NCBI GenBank assembly: GCA_036824045.1
Contig: DAITAZ010000002.1
Span: forward strand, 62,001 to 126,000
Source of the DNA: DAITAZ01 sp036824045
GTDB lineage: Bacteria > Pseudomonadota > Gammaproteobacteria > Burkholderiales > Rhodocyclaceae
Length of the DNA: 64,000 nucleotides
Reading direction: 5' to 3'
Shown here: piece by piece, positions 8,701 through 19,876 of the stretch
Numbering within the stretch: the first letter of the stretch is position 1
Layout: each line of letters begins with the position of its first letter
Translations under genes and position numbers: made by a program
The notes under the pieces: model-generated
The model's input: the letters and a program-made list of their open reading frames with translations, nothing else
What the model was told of the DNA's origin: nothing
Database searches by the model: none

Positions 8701-8727
8701 TGACAATTTTCGTTTGTGATCTATAAT
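8700..8727 (+). promoter_or_regulatory. Consensus sigma-70 promoter of tRNA-Leu
   Basis: TTGACA at 8700-8705 and TATAAT at 8722-8727 match consensus exactly with a 16-base spacer. The tRNA starts 12 bases after the -10 box. The first base of the -35 element is the complement of the A of the rnr ATG. Confidence 0.9.
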
Positions 8728-8738
8728 GCGTCTCTGTC

Positions 8739-8825
8739 GCCCAGATGGCGGAATTGGTAGACGCACTAGGTTCAGGTCCTAGCGGGGGCAACCCTGTGGA
8801 GGTTCGAGTCCTCTTCTGGGCACCA
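8739..8825 (+). tRNA. tRNA-Leu (anticodon CAG)
   Basis: 87 bases with encoded CCA. Acceptor GCCCAGA pairs with TCTGGGC. The anticodon stem CTAGG/CCTAG closes loop TTCAGGT, so the anticodon is CAG (codon CTG). The long variable arm is typical of class II tRNA-Leu. It is transcribed divergently from rnr as a single-gene unit. Confidence 0.97.
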
Positions 8826-8830
8826 ATTTC

Positions 8831-8865
8831 AAGCAGAAGCCCGCAGTAGCGGGCTTCTGCTTTTT
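8831..8865 (+). terminator. Rho-independent terminator of tRNA-Leu
   Basis: A perfect 14-bp stem (AAGCAGAAGCCCGC with its complement) and an AGTA tetraloop are followed by T5. It starts 5 bases after the tRNA CCA. Confidence 0.93.
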
Positions 8866-8901
8866 GTTGCGCTACTTCTTGTGATAAGCACAGCGCTAAG
8901 G

Positions 8902-8933
8902 CGACAGGACGCTTCGCAAGGAGCGTCCTGTCG
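8902..8933. other. Perfect 11-bp hairpin downstream of purA
   Basis: CGACAGGACGC (8902-8912) and GCGTCCTGTCG (8923-8933) enclose a 10-base loop. It lies 20 bases beyond the purA stop, between two converging units. No T-run follows on either strand, so it is not a classical terminator. It could stabilise the purA 3' end or assist Rho-dependent termination. Confidence 0.6.
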
Positions 8934-8952
8934 TATTTGGCAAGCATGCACC

Positions 8953-10266
<1,314 letters not shown>

Positions 10267-11427
10267 TCACTCCCCTTCCAACGGCACGACAACCCAGTTG
10301 CCATCCCGAATAACAAGTTTCCTATCGCAACCGGCCTCAGTCCAAGTGCCTTCGTGTCCGGGCAAACAATCCATAACCACCTCTCCCGAGCTCCTGAGCG
10401 CCGACACCTTTTCCTCAAGGCCGAGACTATCCTCCCCAAGCGGAGCCAAGATTGCGCCGGGCTGACTTTCAGCCTGAGCAATCCGGCTCAACTCTCTCAG
10501 ATCCAAGCTAAACCCCGTCGCTGGGCGTCCCCTTCCAAACGAGCGACCTATATGGTCATACCGCCCACCTTGCGCCACAGCTCCGGGTGAGTCGGAGGCA
10601 TAAGCCGCAAATACCATCCCGCTGTGATAGTGGTAGCCGCGGAGATCCGCCAAGTCTATGCTTACAGGAATGTCACCGAGGCGATCTATCAGCGACGCTA
10701 GCTGGCGCACTGCCAAGACGGCTTGGGGCAGTGACGCCATGTCTTGCTCGGCCTTAGCAAGGATCTCCCGTCCCCCGTAATAATCCGCCAAGCTCAGCAA
10801 AGCAGAACGATAAGGCTCGCATATCCTCCGAACGAGACTTCGGATGGTCGCGTGATCTTTTGCCTGCAGCGCGGCGAAAATCGCCTCTTTATCCTCAGGG
10901 GAAAGTCCCTCTCCACCTTCGGTTAGCGCGCGAAACACACCGATATGGCCGAAGTCGAACCTGACATGCGCAAGCCCGACCGCATCCAGAGCGGCTTTAA
11001 GTAATCGGACTACCTCGACATCTGCCTCAATTCCCGCATGACCATATAGCTCAGCCCCTACTTGTATGGGCTGACGAGAGATCAATGAAGCACTGGGAAG
11101 AGTATGGAGGACTGAACCCGCATAGCACAGCCGCGCCACGCCCCGACGATTAAGCAAATGAGCATCAATCCGCGCGACCTGAGGCGTAATGTCCGCACGA
11201 ACCCCCATGGTGCGGCCTGAGAGTTGATCAACCAACTTGAACGTACGAAGATCGAGATCACGCCCGGTTCCCGTGAGCAACGATTCCAGGTACTCAAGCA
11301 ACGGCGGAACGACAAGTTGGTAACCATGCGCTCTAAAGGTATCCAAGAGCGTGCGGCGCAGCGTTTCCATCCACGCGGCCTGCCGGGGAAGGACATCTTC
11401 AATGTGTTCAGGCAATAACCAGCGCAT
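10267..11427 (-). CDS. hisZ: ATP phosphoribosyltransferase regulatory subunit HisZ
   Basis: 386-residue class II aminoacyl-tRNA-synthetase-like protein without tRNA-charging activity. HisZ forms a hetero-octamer with the short form of HisG and is needed for the first step of histidine synthesis. The N-terminus [14 protein letters not shown] and the motif [20 protein letters not shown] support the call. The full histidyl-tRNA synthetase is a separate gene at 18513-19811, which rules out hisS here. Its position between DUF2065 and purA is the usual betaproteobacterial one. Confidence 0.93.
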   Translation of the reverse strand: MRWLLPEHIEDVLPRQAAWMETLRRTLLDTFRAHGYQLVVPPLLEYLESLLTGTGRDLDLRTFKLVDQLSGRTMGVRADITPQVARIDAHLLNRRGVARLCYAGSVLHTLPSASLISRQPIQVGAELYGHAGIEADVEVVRLLKAALDAVGLAHVRFDFGHIGVFRALTEGGEGLSPEDKEAIFAALQAKDHATIRSLVRRICEPYRSALLSLADYYGGREILAKAEQDMASLPQAVLAVRQLASLIDRLGDIPVSIDLADLRGYHYHSGMVFAAYASDSPGAVAQGGRYDHIGRSFGRGRPATGFSLDLRELSRIAQAESQPGAILAPLGEDSLGLEEKVSALRSSGEVVMDCLPGHEGTWTEAGCDRKLVIRDGNWVVVPLEGE

Positions 11428-11442
11428 GGCTCACTGTAATAC

Positions 11443-11625
11443 TTACCGGATCAACAATAGCAATACGATACCAGCCAACATCGAACACAAGCCGATCACC
11501 CGTATTTGTTGATCGGTCATTTCTATGGCTTTTTTGAACAACTCACGCCAGAAAGCAGGTGCAGCAAAAGGCAGGATCCCCTCAATTACGAGCATGAGGG
11601 CGAGGGCTGAAGTAAGGGAGAGCAC
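11443..11625 (-). CDS. DUF2065 (YjeT-family) small membrane protein
   Basis: 60-residue protein with two hydrophobic helices (LTSALALMLVIEGILPFAAP and IGLCSMLAGIVLLLLIR) and a short polar loop. Family members of this size sit between hflC and purA/hisZ in many proteobacteria. No function is established; the constant link to hflKC suggests a role near the FtsH-HflKC complex, which is inference. It lies 7 bases after hflC. Confidence 0.85.
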   Translation of the reverse strand: MLSLTSALALMLVIEGILPFAAPAFWRELFKKAIEMTDQQIRVIGLCSMLAGIVLLLLIR

Positions 11626-11632
11626 AAAGAAC

Positions 11633-12511
11633 CTACTTTGACGGCCGACCAGTACTCTTCAAATACTTGAAGAACTCCGAACTCGGATCAACGACCAGCA
11701 CGTCATTCTTTCCCCGCAAAGAAGCGCGATAGGCTTCGAGACTACGATAAAAGGCATAGAACTCCGGGTTCTGGCCAAACGCTTGAGCATACACTGCCGA
11801 AGCCTTGGCATCACCCTCGCCCTTTATCTGCTGAGCTTGCCTGTAAGCCTCTGCAATAATGATTTCTCGCTGACGATCAGCGTCCGCACGGACTTTTTCC
11901 GCCTCAGCGGCGCCTTCAGAGCGAAGCTCATTCGCCACCCGCTTTCTTTCTGCTTCCATTCGGTGATACACGGACTCAGACACTTCACTCGGCAGATCGA
12001 CTCGTTTTAGCCGGACGTCGACAATCTGCACACCAATCTTGCGAGCATCTGTATCTGCCTTGCTGCGCATTTCATCCATGATGCGGTCTCTTTCACCTGA
12101 GACCACATCATGTACTGTGCGTTTTCCGAATTCCTCTCTTAGGCCGGCATTCACTGTCTGCTCGATCCGGGTTTCAGCCCGACGCTCGTCGCCGCCTACG
12201 GATATGTAGTACTGACGAACGTCAATAATCCGCCATTTGACAAACAAATCGACGAGAACATTCTTCTTCTCGGAAGTAATGAACCGTTCAGGCTCCCTCG
12301 AATCCCATGTCAGTATCCGCTTATCAAAATAGCGGACATTCTGGATAAGTGGAAACTTGAAGTTAAGCCCGGGTTCGGAAACGATTTCTTTAATCTGCCC
12401 GAGCTGAAACACGATTGCGAAATGGCGCTGGTCCACCGTGAACACGGACATGCTCAATACCATGAGGGCCACGATCGCCGTGGCCAGACCAATGGCAACA
12501 CGTTCACGCAT
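11633..12511 (-). CDS. hflC: HflC, membrane SPFH protein that modulates FtsH
   Basis: 292 residues. One N-terminal membrane anchor (about residues 5-25) is followed by an SPFH/band-7 domain and a long charged coiled coil rich in Ala, Glu and Arg (about 170-250). HflC and HflK form a large periplasmic-facing cage around the FtsH protease. The start ATG overlaps the hflK stop at 12511, so the two are translationally coupled and made together. Confidence 0.95.
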   Translation of the reverse strand: MRERVAIGLATAIVALMVLSMSVFTVDQRHFAIVFQLGQIKEIVSEPGLNFKFPLIQNVRYFDKRILTWDSREPERFITSEKKNVLVDLFVKWRIIDVRQYYISVGGDERRAETRIEQTVNAGLREEFGKRTVHDVVSGERDRIMDEMRSKADTDARKIGVQIVDVRLKRVDLPSEVSESVYHRMEAERKRVANELRSEGAAEAEKVRADADRQREIIIAEAYRQAQQIKGEGDAKASAVYAQAFGQNPEFYAFYRSLEAYRASLRGKNDVLVVDPSSEFFKYLKSTGRPSK

Positions 12512-13782
12512 CAGCGATCTCCTCTTTCCCGCGACCGCAAAGATTCTCTGGACCGATAATCAGGCACTGAAGGGGTATCCACTTTGGGCGGAGTCGAAGC
12601 ACTTTCCTGCGACACGACTGGCCCCGGCCGTGCAGCCGAAGCACTTGCAGGCTGCTCGGCTACCGAGGTATTTCCTTGGCTTGTGGACTGGATGAGCTTA
12701 TCCAACGGAAGATAAAGCAAGTTGCCTTGTCCCTTCGTATCAACCACGACCTTTGTGGTGTTCGCCATGATCTGCTGCATGGTTTCCAAATACATTCGCT
12801 GCCGCGTCACTTCCGGCGCTTTCTTGTACTCAGTAACGATCTGCTGGAATCGACTGGCATCTCCCTCGGCCGAAGCGGTGACCCTCGCTTTGTAACCACT
12901 CGCCTCCTCGAGAAGACGGGCGGCAGCCCCCCTTGCCCTCGGAATCACATCGTTGGCGTACGCCTGGCCTTCGTTCTTCTGACGCTCGCGGTCCTGCCCC
13001 GCTTTGACTGCGTCATCGAACGCCGCCTGCACCTGCTCAGGCGGCTGGGCGTTCTGCATCGTCACCTTGCTGATTTGAATGCCCGTGCCGTAGCGATCAA
13101 GAATCTCTTGCATCAGCCTGGACGCATGAACGGCAATCTGCTCACGGCCTTCGTACAGCACGAAATCCATCTTGCTTTTGCCAACGATCTCCCGCACTGC
13201 AGTTTCCGCAGCTTGAACGACAGCCTCGTCGGGATTCCTGTTATTGAACAGATATTGCTGGGGATCCTTAAGGATGAACTGCACTGCGAACTGAATATTG
13301 ATGATGTTTTCATCATCAGTCAGCATCAAGGACTCTTTCAGAACCTTGTTCTTCTCGCTCCCTCGGTAGCCAATTTCGACTGTGCGTACCCCTGAGAGAT
13401 TCACCAGTTCATGGCTCTGGAACGGATATGGCAAGCGCCAGCGCAAGCCTGGATCCGTCGTTTCCAAATACTTGCCGAACTGCAATACAACACCCCTCTG
13501 GCTGGCATCGACAATATAGAAACCGCTGGCAAGCCAGACAACGCCCACCAGGCCGGCCAGCATGCCAAGCCCTCCCCCGATGTGACGCATACCCGGGAAC
13601 TCTGGTCCGCGGCCAAATCGACCGTTACCGCCGTCATCGCCGCCGCTCTTGCGGCCAAACATTGAGGAGAGGCGCTTATTGAAATCACGCCACAGCTCCT
13701 CCAGATCCGGGGGACCTTGCCCATCTTTGCCAGGCCCGCCTCGTCCGTTGCGGTTACCCCACTCGGGATCATTCAGCGACAT
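12511..13782 (-). CDS. hflK: HflK, membrane SPFH protein that modulates FtsH
   Basis: 423 residues. A Gly/Asn-rich cytoplasmic N-terminus is typical of HflK. A membrane segment GGLGMLAGLVGVVWLASGFYIVD (about 68-90) is followed by the SPFH domain with the TMQNAQPPEQVQAAFDDAVKA segment and a Pro/Ser-rich C-terminal tail. It partners HflC in the FtsH regulatory complex. It is transcribed after hflX with a 41-base gap and overlaps hflC. Confidence 0.95.
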   Translation of the reverse strand: MSLNDPEWGNRNGRGGPGKDGQGPPDLEELWRDFNKRLSSMFGRKSGGDDGGNGRFGRGPEFPGMRHIGGGLGMLAGLVGVVWLASGFYIVDASQRGVVLQFGKYLETTDPGLRWRLPYPFQSHELVNLSGVRTVEIGYRGSEKNKVLKESLMLTDDENIINIQFAVQFILKDPQQYLFNNRNPDEAVVQAAETAVREIVGKSKMDFVLYEGREQIAVHASRLMQEILDRYGTGIQISKVTMQNAQPPEQVQAAFDDAVKAGQDRERQKNEGQAYANDVIPRARGAAARLLEEASGYKARVTASAEGDASRFQQIVTEYKKAPEVTRQRMYLETMQQIMANTTKVVVDTKGQGNLLYLPLDKLIQSTSQGNTSVAEQPASASAARPGPVVSQESASTPPKVDTPSVPDYRSRESLRSRERGDR

Positions 13783-13823
13783 AGATTCTTTGCTCGGAGT
13801 ATGGGAGGTGAAAACAATGGTGA

Positions 13824-14954
13824 TCAGAAGGCATTTTGCGACAATCGGGAGCTCTGATCATCCGATCGGGTCCGGACATGTTCCAGGATCGCCTCGCGAA
13901 GTAAATCCAGCCCTTCGCCGGTACGGGCGCTAAGCAAAACGCGCCGGATTCTACCACACGCTTCGCGATCCACTCCTGGGCTAACCTTCGTAAGGTCGAT
14001 CTTGTTCCAAACGAGAATCTGAGAGCGATCACCCGCCCCGATCTCCCGGAGAACGTGATTGACCGACTCAATCTGCTGATCGCGGTCAGCGCTCGCCGAA
14101 TCTACTACATGGAGAAGTAAGTCTGCGGACACCGTTTCTTCGAGAGTAGCGTGAAAAGCTACAACCAGCGCATGAGGCAGATCGCGCACGAAACCTACGG
14201 TATCCGACAACACAACCTGTGCGTCATCCCCAAGGTACAGACGCCTGGAAGTTGTGTCGAGGGTTGCGAACAACTGATCTGCCGCGTAGGTCCCTGCATG
14301 CGTCAACGCGTTGAACAACGTGGACTTGCCCGAGTTGGTGTATCCAACGATGGACACGGTGACCACGCCACTTCTGTTGCGAGAGCGACGCTGCACGTGC
14401 CGTTGCTTTTCCAGTACCGCGAGCCGGTCCTTGAGCAGCTTGACTCGCTTTCCAAGAAGACGCCGGTCAGTCTCCAACTGGGTTTCGCCAGGGCCTCGCA
14501 AGCCAATACCACCCTTTTGACGCTCAAGGTGACTCCAGCCCCGAACCAGTCGGGTGGAAAGGTACTCCAGCTGAGCAAGCTCAACCTGGAGCTTCCCTTC
14601 ATGAGAACGCGCGCGCTGGGCAAAGATATCGAGAATCAAGCTGGAACGGTCGATTACCCGACACGCCAAGATTCTCTCCAAATTGCGCTGTTGGGCCGGA
14701 GACAGCGCATGGTTGAATATAACCACTTCAGCGCCTGAACTGACCACAGCCAACCGAATTTCCTCGACTTTGCCTTTACCCGCAAAAAGAGCAGGATCAG
14801 GACTATGACGACGGCCAGTCACACAGGCAACCATCTCCGCACCGGCGCTATTGACCAGCAAAGTAAATTCGCTCAGCCGCTCCTCGAAACTTCCATCCTG
14901 GAAATCCAATTGGACCAGAGCTGCACGTTCACCCGCCTTAGGGCGCTCAAACAT
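13824..14954 (-). CDS. hflX: GTPase HflX, ribosome-rescue factor
   Basis: 376 residues. The N-terminal HflX domain includes FAGKGKVEEI and the glycine-rich GGIGLRGPGETQLE, a family hallmark. The G domain carries GYTNSGKST and NKID. HflX splits stalled ribosomes under heat or antibiotic stress. It lies directly downstream of hfq. Its start codon is in the loop of an 8-bp GC-rich hairpin, and no clear Shine-Dalgarno sequence is visible. Confidence 0.95.
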   Translation of the reverse strand: MFERPKAGERAALVQLDFQDGSFEERLSEFTLLVNSAGAEMVACVTGRRHSPDPALFAGKGKVEEIRLAVVSSGAEVVIFNHALSPAQQRNLERILACRVIDRSSLILDIFAQRARSHEGKLQVELAQLEYLSTRLVRGWSHLERQKGGIGLRGPGETQLETDRRLLGKRVKLLKDRLAVLEKQRHVQRRSRNRSGVVTVSIVGYTNSGKSTLFNALTHAGTYAADQLFATLDTTSRRLYLGDDAQVVLSDTVGFVRDLPHALVVAFHATLEETVSADLLLHVVDSASADRDQQIESVNHVLREIGAGDRSQILVWNKIDLTKVSPGVDREACGRIRRVLLSARTGEGLDLLREAILEHVRTRSDDQSSRLSQNAF

Positions 14955-14968
14955 TCGTCAGAGCGCCC
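14941..14968 (-). promoter_or_regulatory. Hairpin presenting the hflX start codon in its loop
   Basis: GGGCGCTC (14941-14948) and GAGCGCCC (14961-14968) are perfect complements. In the mRNA the 12-base loop reads TGACGAATGTTT and holds the hflX ATG. Such a fold could control initiation, but no experimental basis is known to me. Confidence 0.4.
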
Positions 14969-15010
14969 CAGTTGTCGGCGAGTGCCTGGCCCGAAGGGCC
15001 AGCAGACACA

Positions 15011-15247
15011 TCATTTATCGTCTTGATCGTGGGAAATGTGCACCGGACGCGCAGGCACAACAGTAGAGATAGCATGCTTATATACCATCTGAGTGACAGT
15101 ATTCTTCAGCAGCACGACGTACTGATCGAAGGACTCAATCTGGCCCTGTAGTTTGATTCCATTGACCAAATAGATCGAAACGGGAATATGTTCCCGCCGA
15201 AGGGTATTCAGAAACGGGTCTTGTAGCAATTGCCCTTTGTTGCTCAT
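15011..15247 (-). CDS. hfq: RNA chaperone Hfq
   Basis: 78-residue Sm-like protein that forms hexamers and pairs small RNAs with mRNAs. Sm1 runs from [25 protein letters not shown] and Sm2 contains [10 protein letters not shown]; the tail HISHDQDDK is short and acidic. GAGG lies 7 bases before the ATG. The order hfq-hflX-hflK-hflC is conserved. A region of 130 bases separates it from der; I found no strong promoter match there. Confidence 0.97.
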   Translation of the reverse strand: MSNKGQLLQDPFLNTLRREHIPVSIYLVNGIKLQGQIESFDQYVVLLKNTVTQMVYKHAISTVVPARPVHISHDQDDK

Positions 15248-15377
15248 GGTTATGCCTCAGTTATTGTGTTGTGCTGAAACTTCACTTTAATGGATTTTCG
15301 AATGCCCGGCTAGAACTCCGACCCGCAATTCTCAGGGACGCGCCTTGCCACAAAGCACTTGACACCCATAAACAGAC

Positions 15378-16706
15378 TCAATGCTTGTCGGCAAACGGAT
15401 TGTGGCCTGAACGGAACTCCACTCGAACGGGTGTCCCCCTTAGTTTGAACGATTCGAGAAAAGTTCGCTCAAGATAGCGCTTGTATGAAGCTGGGACATG
15501 ATCCAATGCGGTTCCATGTACGACAATCACGGGCGGATTCGATCCGCCTTGGTGTGCATACCTCATCTTGGGTCGAAAAATGCCGTGCCGCGGCGGGGCT
15601 TGACGTGCAACCGCCTCCTGCAGAACCCGAGTGAGCAATGGCGTCGCCAGCTTCGCCATTGCAGCTTTATAGGCAGCATCAACCGACCGAAGCAAGGCGT
15701 TGATGCCTTGGCGATGCAACGCCGAGATCCAATGAACCTGAGCAAAACCCAGGAAATTCAGCTTACGCGCCACGTCCTCCTTGACTCGTTCGCGTCGATA
15801 CTCGTCCGCCTTGTCCCATTTATTGACGGCAATCACCAAAGCCCTCCCGGTTTCCAAGGCGAAACCGGCTATATGCGCATCTTGATCGGATATGTCCTGG
15901 GAAGCATCCAGCATCAGCACGACTACATTCGCCTGCTCGATAGCTTGCAAGGTCTTGACCACCGAGAATTTCTCGATAGTTTCGAACACCTTTCCCTTGC
16001 GCCGCAGTCCCGCAGTATCAATCAAAGTGTAATGTCGCCCCTCCCGTTCGAAGGGGATGGATATGGCATCGCGCGTTGTCCCCGGATGATCGAACGCAAT
16101 CACCCGCTCTTCTCCCAACAGGCTGTTCACCAAGGTGGATTTTCCAACATTGGGACGCCCCACAATGGCAACCTTGGGCCCAGGCGCCTCGTTGGACAAT
16201 CTGTCGTCTTCCAGAGGAAAGTCGGCGAGCACTTCTTCCAGCATCTCGCGCACACCGTCGCCATGAGCCGCTGAGATCACCATCGGCGCGCCGAGCCCAA
16301 GCCTATGGAACTCGGCACCAACCACTGCGCGATTCATCCCTTCGGCCTTATTGACGACCAGATGCACGTTCCGCCCGGTGCGCCGAAGCAAATCGGCCAC
16401 TTCTTCATCCCCGGGCGTCAGGCCCGAACGACCATCCAGGAGAAAAACCAGCGCATCAGCCTCTGCAATCGCCTGCTCAGCCTGGCGCACCATCTCCTGA
16501 GTAATCCCGTCTTTTGAACTGGGCTCGAATCCCCCGGTATCGACAACCAGAAATGGCCGCTCTCCCAGTCGCCCCTGGCCATAGTGACGATCTCGGGTCA
16601 ATCCCGGCATATCGGCCACCAACGCGTCACGGGTACGGGTGAGCCGATTGAACAAGGTGGACTTGCCCACGTTGGGGCGACCAACCAATACAACGGTGGG
16701 AATCAC
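15378..16706 (-). CDS. der: Ribosome biogenesis GTPase Der (EngA)
   Basis: 442 residues with two tandem GTPase domains, each carrying GRPNVGKST (near the N-terminus and again after residue 180), and a C-terminal KH-like domain. Der is essential for 50S ribosome subunit assembly. It lies downstream of bamB in the pilW-rodZ-ispG-hisS-yfgM-bamB-der series. Length and double G domain are diagnostic. Confidence 0.97.
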   Translation of the reverse strand: MIPTVVLVGRPNVGKSTLFNRLTRTRDALVADMPGLTRDRHYGQGRLGERPFLVVDTGGFEPSSKDGITQEMVRQAEQAIAEADALVFLLDGRSGLTPGDEEVADLLRRTGRNVHLVVNKAEGMNRAVVGAEFHRLGLGAPMVISAAHGDGVREMLEEVLADFPLEDDRLSNEAPGPKVAIVGRPNVGKSTLVNSLLGEERVIAFDHPGTTRDAISIPFEREGRHYTLIDTAGLRRKGKVFETIEKFSVVKTLQAIEQANVVVLMLDASQDISDQDAHIAGFALETGRALVIAVNKWDKADEYRRERVKEDVARKLNFLGFAQVHWISALHRQGINALLRSVDAAYKAAMAKLATPLLTRVLQEAVARQAPPRHGIFRPKMRYAHQGGSNPPVIVVHGTALDHVPASYKRYLERTFLESFKLRGTPVRVEFRSGHNPFADKH

Positions 16707-16733
16707 TATCAGATCAGTCCGTAATCGTCCGGT

Positions 16734-17864
16734 TCATCGAGTTTGGAAGGCAAACAAGCCGCCGTCCTCGGTTTGAGCGAGAAAAACTCCGGTGTCGAGC
16801 CGCTGCAGTGGTGCCCGAATCGCACTTCCATCGGTCGCCATGCGCGCGGCAAACGATCCATCACGTTGGTTCAATAGGTGGACAAACCCCTTGTTGTCGG
16901 TGACCGCAATATAGTCGCCCATCGCCAGCGGTCGACCAACCCCGCGCAGGAACAGTTTGTCCTGCTTCCACACGCTGTTGCCACTCGCGGCGTCAAGCGC
17001 ATGAACGGCACCCTTGTCGTCAGTCACGTACACGTTGCGCTCATCCCTGTCGATGCCCACGTAACTCGAGATGTCCCTACCCCAAAGGGTTGCGCCCTTT
17101 CCGAGATCGAAGCAACTGACGCGGCCTTGATAGGCAGCTGCACATACCTCTTGCCCACTCACCACCGCCGGACTGGTCACATCGGCCATCCGCTCCAGTT
17201 CAGTGGCGCCCTTGGGAATCGAGATGGGGAGCTCCCACAACGCGCCTCCGTTACCCAGATTAAGGGCCACCAGCTTCCCACCGGGGAAGCCGGCCAGCAC
17301 CACATCCTGGTGGACGGTTATGGGGGCCTGCACATGAAGCGAGAGCGAGGGTGTTGCCCGCTGATAGATCCATCGACGCTGTCCATCGTTTGCGTCAAAC
17401 GCGAAAATTCGGCTATCTCCACTCCTGACCAGCACCACACCACCTGCCACAACTGGTGCGCCGATCACTTCCGTGTTGACCCGAGCTTTCCACGCCGGCT
17501 TCCCTTCGCCGTCAAATGCAAATATTTCCCCCTTCAGCGTGCCCACAACAACCAAGCGGCCATCGCTACCGACTCCGCCAGATAGTGGCTGGCGTGCATC
17601 TGCACGCCACACGACCTTACCGTTGTCGAAACGCACAACGATTCCATCACGGCCAGCTGCGAACACAGCGTCGTCGACAACTGCCGGCTCGAAGAGGTGG
17701 CCCTTTGCACTGCCCACGCTGGCACGCCATACCTGTCGAAGATCTACTGAACTCTTTACTGGCGTCAGTTCCGCAGGCTTGGGTCTATTCCCTCCGGAAG
17801 AGAAACAACCACCCATCAAGAGCACCGCGGACAACAACGCCGCAAACTTTGCGCCTTGCTTCAT
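16734..17864 (-). CDS. bamB: Outer-membrane assembly lipoprotein BamB
   Basis: 376 residues. A lipoprotein signal ends in LMGGC with the lipidated cysteine at residue 20. The mature part is an eight-bladed beta-propeller with repeated PQQ-like motifs (for example AFDANDGQRRW, ALNLGNGGALW, ALDAASGNSVW). BamB is an accessory part of the BAM complex that inserts beta-barrel proteins into the outer membrane. The start overlaps the upstream yfgM-like stop by 4 bases. Confidence 0.95.
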   Translation of the reverse strand: MKQGAKFAALLSAVLLMGGCFSSGGNRPKPAELTPVKSSVDLRQVWRASVGSAKGHLFEPAVVDDAVFAAGRDGIVVRFDNGKVVWRADARQPLSGGVGSDGRLVVVGTLKGEIFAFDGEGKPAWKARVNTEVIGAPVVAGGVVLVRSGDSRIFAFDANDGQRRWIYQRATPSLSLHVQAPITVHQDVVLAGFPGGKLVALNLGNGGALWELPISIPKGATELERMADVTSPAVVSGQEVCAAAYQGRVSCFDLGKGATLWGRDISSYVGIDRDERNVYVTDDKGAVHALDAASGNSVWKQDKLFLRGVGRPLAMGDYIAVTDNKGFVHLLNQRDGSFAARMATDGSAIRAPLQRLDTGVFLAQTEDGGLFAFQTR

Positions 17865-18526
17865 TGCCCCACTCCCAAGGACTCCAGTTTCACCTGCAGC
17901 ATTTGCTTCATCAGCGGTTGTCTGTCGACGGACTTCACCGGGAAATCCGCATCTACTCTCGCCAAGGCGTCTTGATACGCCTTGACTGCCAGTTCAGGCT
18001 TACCCTGCAGCACGAGGATGTCCCCCTTGAGGTCCAAGAAACGGGAAGCCAAGGCTGGGACAGGGTCCTTCTCCAGGAGCTTCAGTGCATCCTCCTGAAG
18101 CTTTTCATCAAGCATCACGTGAGCCAGCCGCAGCCTGGCCAGGTCCTTGATTTCTTCGTCCTGAGCATGGTCCTTCGCCCACGCTAACTGCGCATGTGCA
18201 GATTTGACATCACCAGAGTCAAACAGCACCTTTGCCGATACCAGCGCGCCCATTCCCGCATAGGCAGTGCTGCCATGTTTCTCGAGCAACTCTCCCGCAG
18301 CCTCTTTGACCGACTTCACATCCTTGGCAACCACCGCTTTCTCAAGACGGCCATAGGTTGCAGACGCAGCCAGACTCTCGGTGCGTTGATACCAATTCCA
18401 CCCTTGGTAGGCGGCCATCCCGACAGCCACCGCCAGCAATCCGCCCGTGACCAGATTGCCGTACTGAGTCCACCACGCCTTGATGGAGGAAATCTGTTCC
18501 TGCTCTTCCAGGTCAAACGCTGCCAT
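17861..18526 (-). CDS. YfgM/UPF0070-family membrane-anchored TPR protein
   Basis: 221 residues. An N-terminal cytoplasmic stretch ([16 protein letters not shown]) is followed by one membrane helix ([22 protein letters not shown]) and a periplasmic TPR-like domain. In E. coli YfgM binds the chaperone PpiD and the Sec translocon, linking secretion to periplasmic folding. Here it overlaps hisS by 14 bases and bamB by 4, the conserved arrangement. Confidence 0.9.
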   Translation of the reverse strand: MAAFDLEEQEQISSIKAWWTQYGNLVTGGLLAVAVGMAAYQGWNWYQRTESLAASATYGRLEKAVVAKDVKSVKEAAGELLEKHGSTAYAGMGALVSAKVLFDSGDVKSAHAQLAWAKDHAQDEEIKDLARLRLAHVMLDEKLQEDALKLLEKDPVPALASRFLDLKGDILVLQGKPELAVKAYQDALARVDADFPVKSVDRQPLMKQMLQVKLESLGVGQ

Positions 18527-19811
18527 TATCTTCTTCCCATTTATACAGCAGATCCGCTACAGCTTCGGTAACGTCGTCAATTGGCACTCGGATTTGCCCG
18601 CTACCGCCCCTCAAGACCTTCAGTGTCACTGCTTGCTGCGCCAACTCATCCTCCCCAAGGATCACAGCGATGGAAGCGCCCGAAGCATCAGCCTTGCGCA
18701 TCTGGGACTTGAAACTCCCACCGCCACAGTGCGTTACCGCAGTCAGTCCCACGTCCCGCAAGCTCTCGGCGATCCGGAAAGCGGCCTCCTGTGCGGCCGC
18801 CCCCGCATGGATGAGGTAAACATTGGTGGCTTCCGTTTCCGGCAGGCAACCGGACTCCTGCCACAAGGCCAGCACCCGCTCCACCCCTAGCGCAAAACCG
18901 CACGCAGGCGTCGCCTTCCCGCCTAACTGGCTCACCAGACCATCATAGCGCCCCCCGGCGCAAATAGTCCCTTGCGCACCGAGCTTGTCAGTCACCCATT
19001 CGAACACCGTCAGATTGTAGTAGTCCAGTCCTCTGACCAAACGGTGGTTAATACGGAAGGGTATTGCCGCATTGCGCAGTAGCGCCTGCAACCGTTCGAA
19101 ATGCGCCTTCGAGGCGTCTCCCAGATGGGATTCAAGACGAGGCGCCGCTTCGATCAATGCCTGCATCGCAGGATTCTTGCTATCCAGAACCCGCAGTGGA
19201 TTAGTCACCAGTCGACGCCGCGAATCTTCGTCGAGTTGGGCCGTGTGAGCTTCCAGATAAGCAACCAATTCCCTGCGATAACTGGCCCGCTCGTCATGAC
19301 TCCCAAGAGTATTGATCTCGAGCCGCACATCCTGTTCGATGCCAAGGTCCGCCCACAAACGCGCGATCATGATGATCTGTTCCGCGTCCATATCCGGCCC
19401 TTCAAAACCGAACGATTCGACCCCGAACTGGTGAAACTGACGATAGCGCCCCTTGGCGGGTCTCTCGTGCCGGAACATTGGTCCGCCGTAATAAAGGCGC
19501 TGCGGGCCCTGATGCAGCAAATTGTGCTGGAGAACTGCGCGAACACACGAGGCGGTCCCTTCCGGGCGAAGCGTCAAAGCCTCCCCATTGAGACTGTCGA
19601 CAAAGCTATACATCTCCTTCTCGACAATATCGGTCACCTCTCCGATTGCACGGGAGAACAGCGGCGTTGGTTCAACAATCGGCATACGGATGGGCTTGTA
19701 ACCATACGCATGCAACCAACTGCGCACGAGATCTTCGAATACCTCCCACTGCTCAGCTTCGGCCGGAAGAATATCGTGCATCCCACGAATGGCTTGGAGA
19801 TTCTGACTCAT
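18513..19811 (-). CDS. hisS: Histidyl-tRNA synthetase
   Basis: 432-residue class II synthetase that charges tRNA-His. Motif 2 appears as [16 protein letters not shown], the histidine-specific sequences LVRGLDYYN and [13 protein letters not shown] follow, and a C-terminal anticodon-binding domain ends the protein. It is catalytic HisRS, unlike the HisZ paralogue at 10267-11427. It follows ispG after a 65-base gap. Confidence 0.96.
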   Translation of the reverse strand: MSQNLQAIRGMHDILPAEAEQWEVFEDLVRSWLHAYGYKPIRMPIVEPTPLFSRAIGEVTDIVEKEMYSFVDSLNGEALTLRPEGTASCVRAVLQHNLLHQGPQRLYYGGPMFRHERPAKGRYRQFHQFGVESFGFEGPDMDAEQIIMIARLWADLGIEQDVRLEINTLGSHDERASYRRELVAYLEAHTAQLDEDSRRRLVTNPLRVLDSKNPAMQALIEAAPRLESHLGDASKAHFERLQALLRNAAIPFRINHRLVRGLDYYNLTVFEWVTDKLGAQGTICAGGRYDGLVSQLGGKATPACGFALGVERVLALWQESGCLPETEATNVYLIHAGAAAQEAAFRIAESLRDVGLTAVTHCGGGSFKSQMRKADASGASIAVILGEDELAQQAVTLKVLRGGSGQIRVPIDDVTEAVADLLYKWEEDNGSV

Positions 19812-19876
19812 CTATGTTCGGGTCGGCGCAGCAGCGCCGCTATTTGGATAATCTGGATGCCGGCGTCCCGGCAGGC

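Noticed and set aside
14986..15002. Hairpin CTGGCCC-GAA-GGGCCAG after hfq
   Set aside because: Short stem with no T-run; not convincing as a terminator and close to the hflX start.
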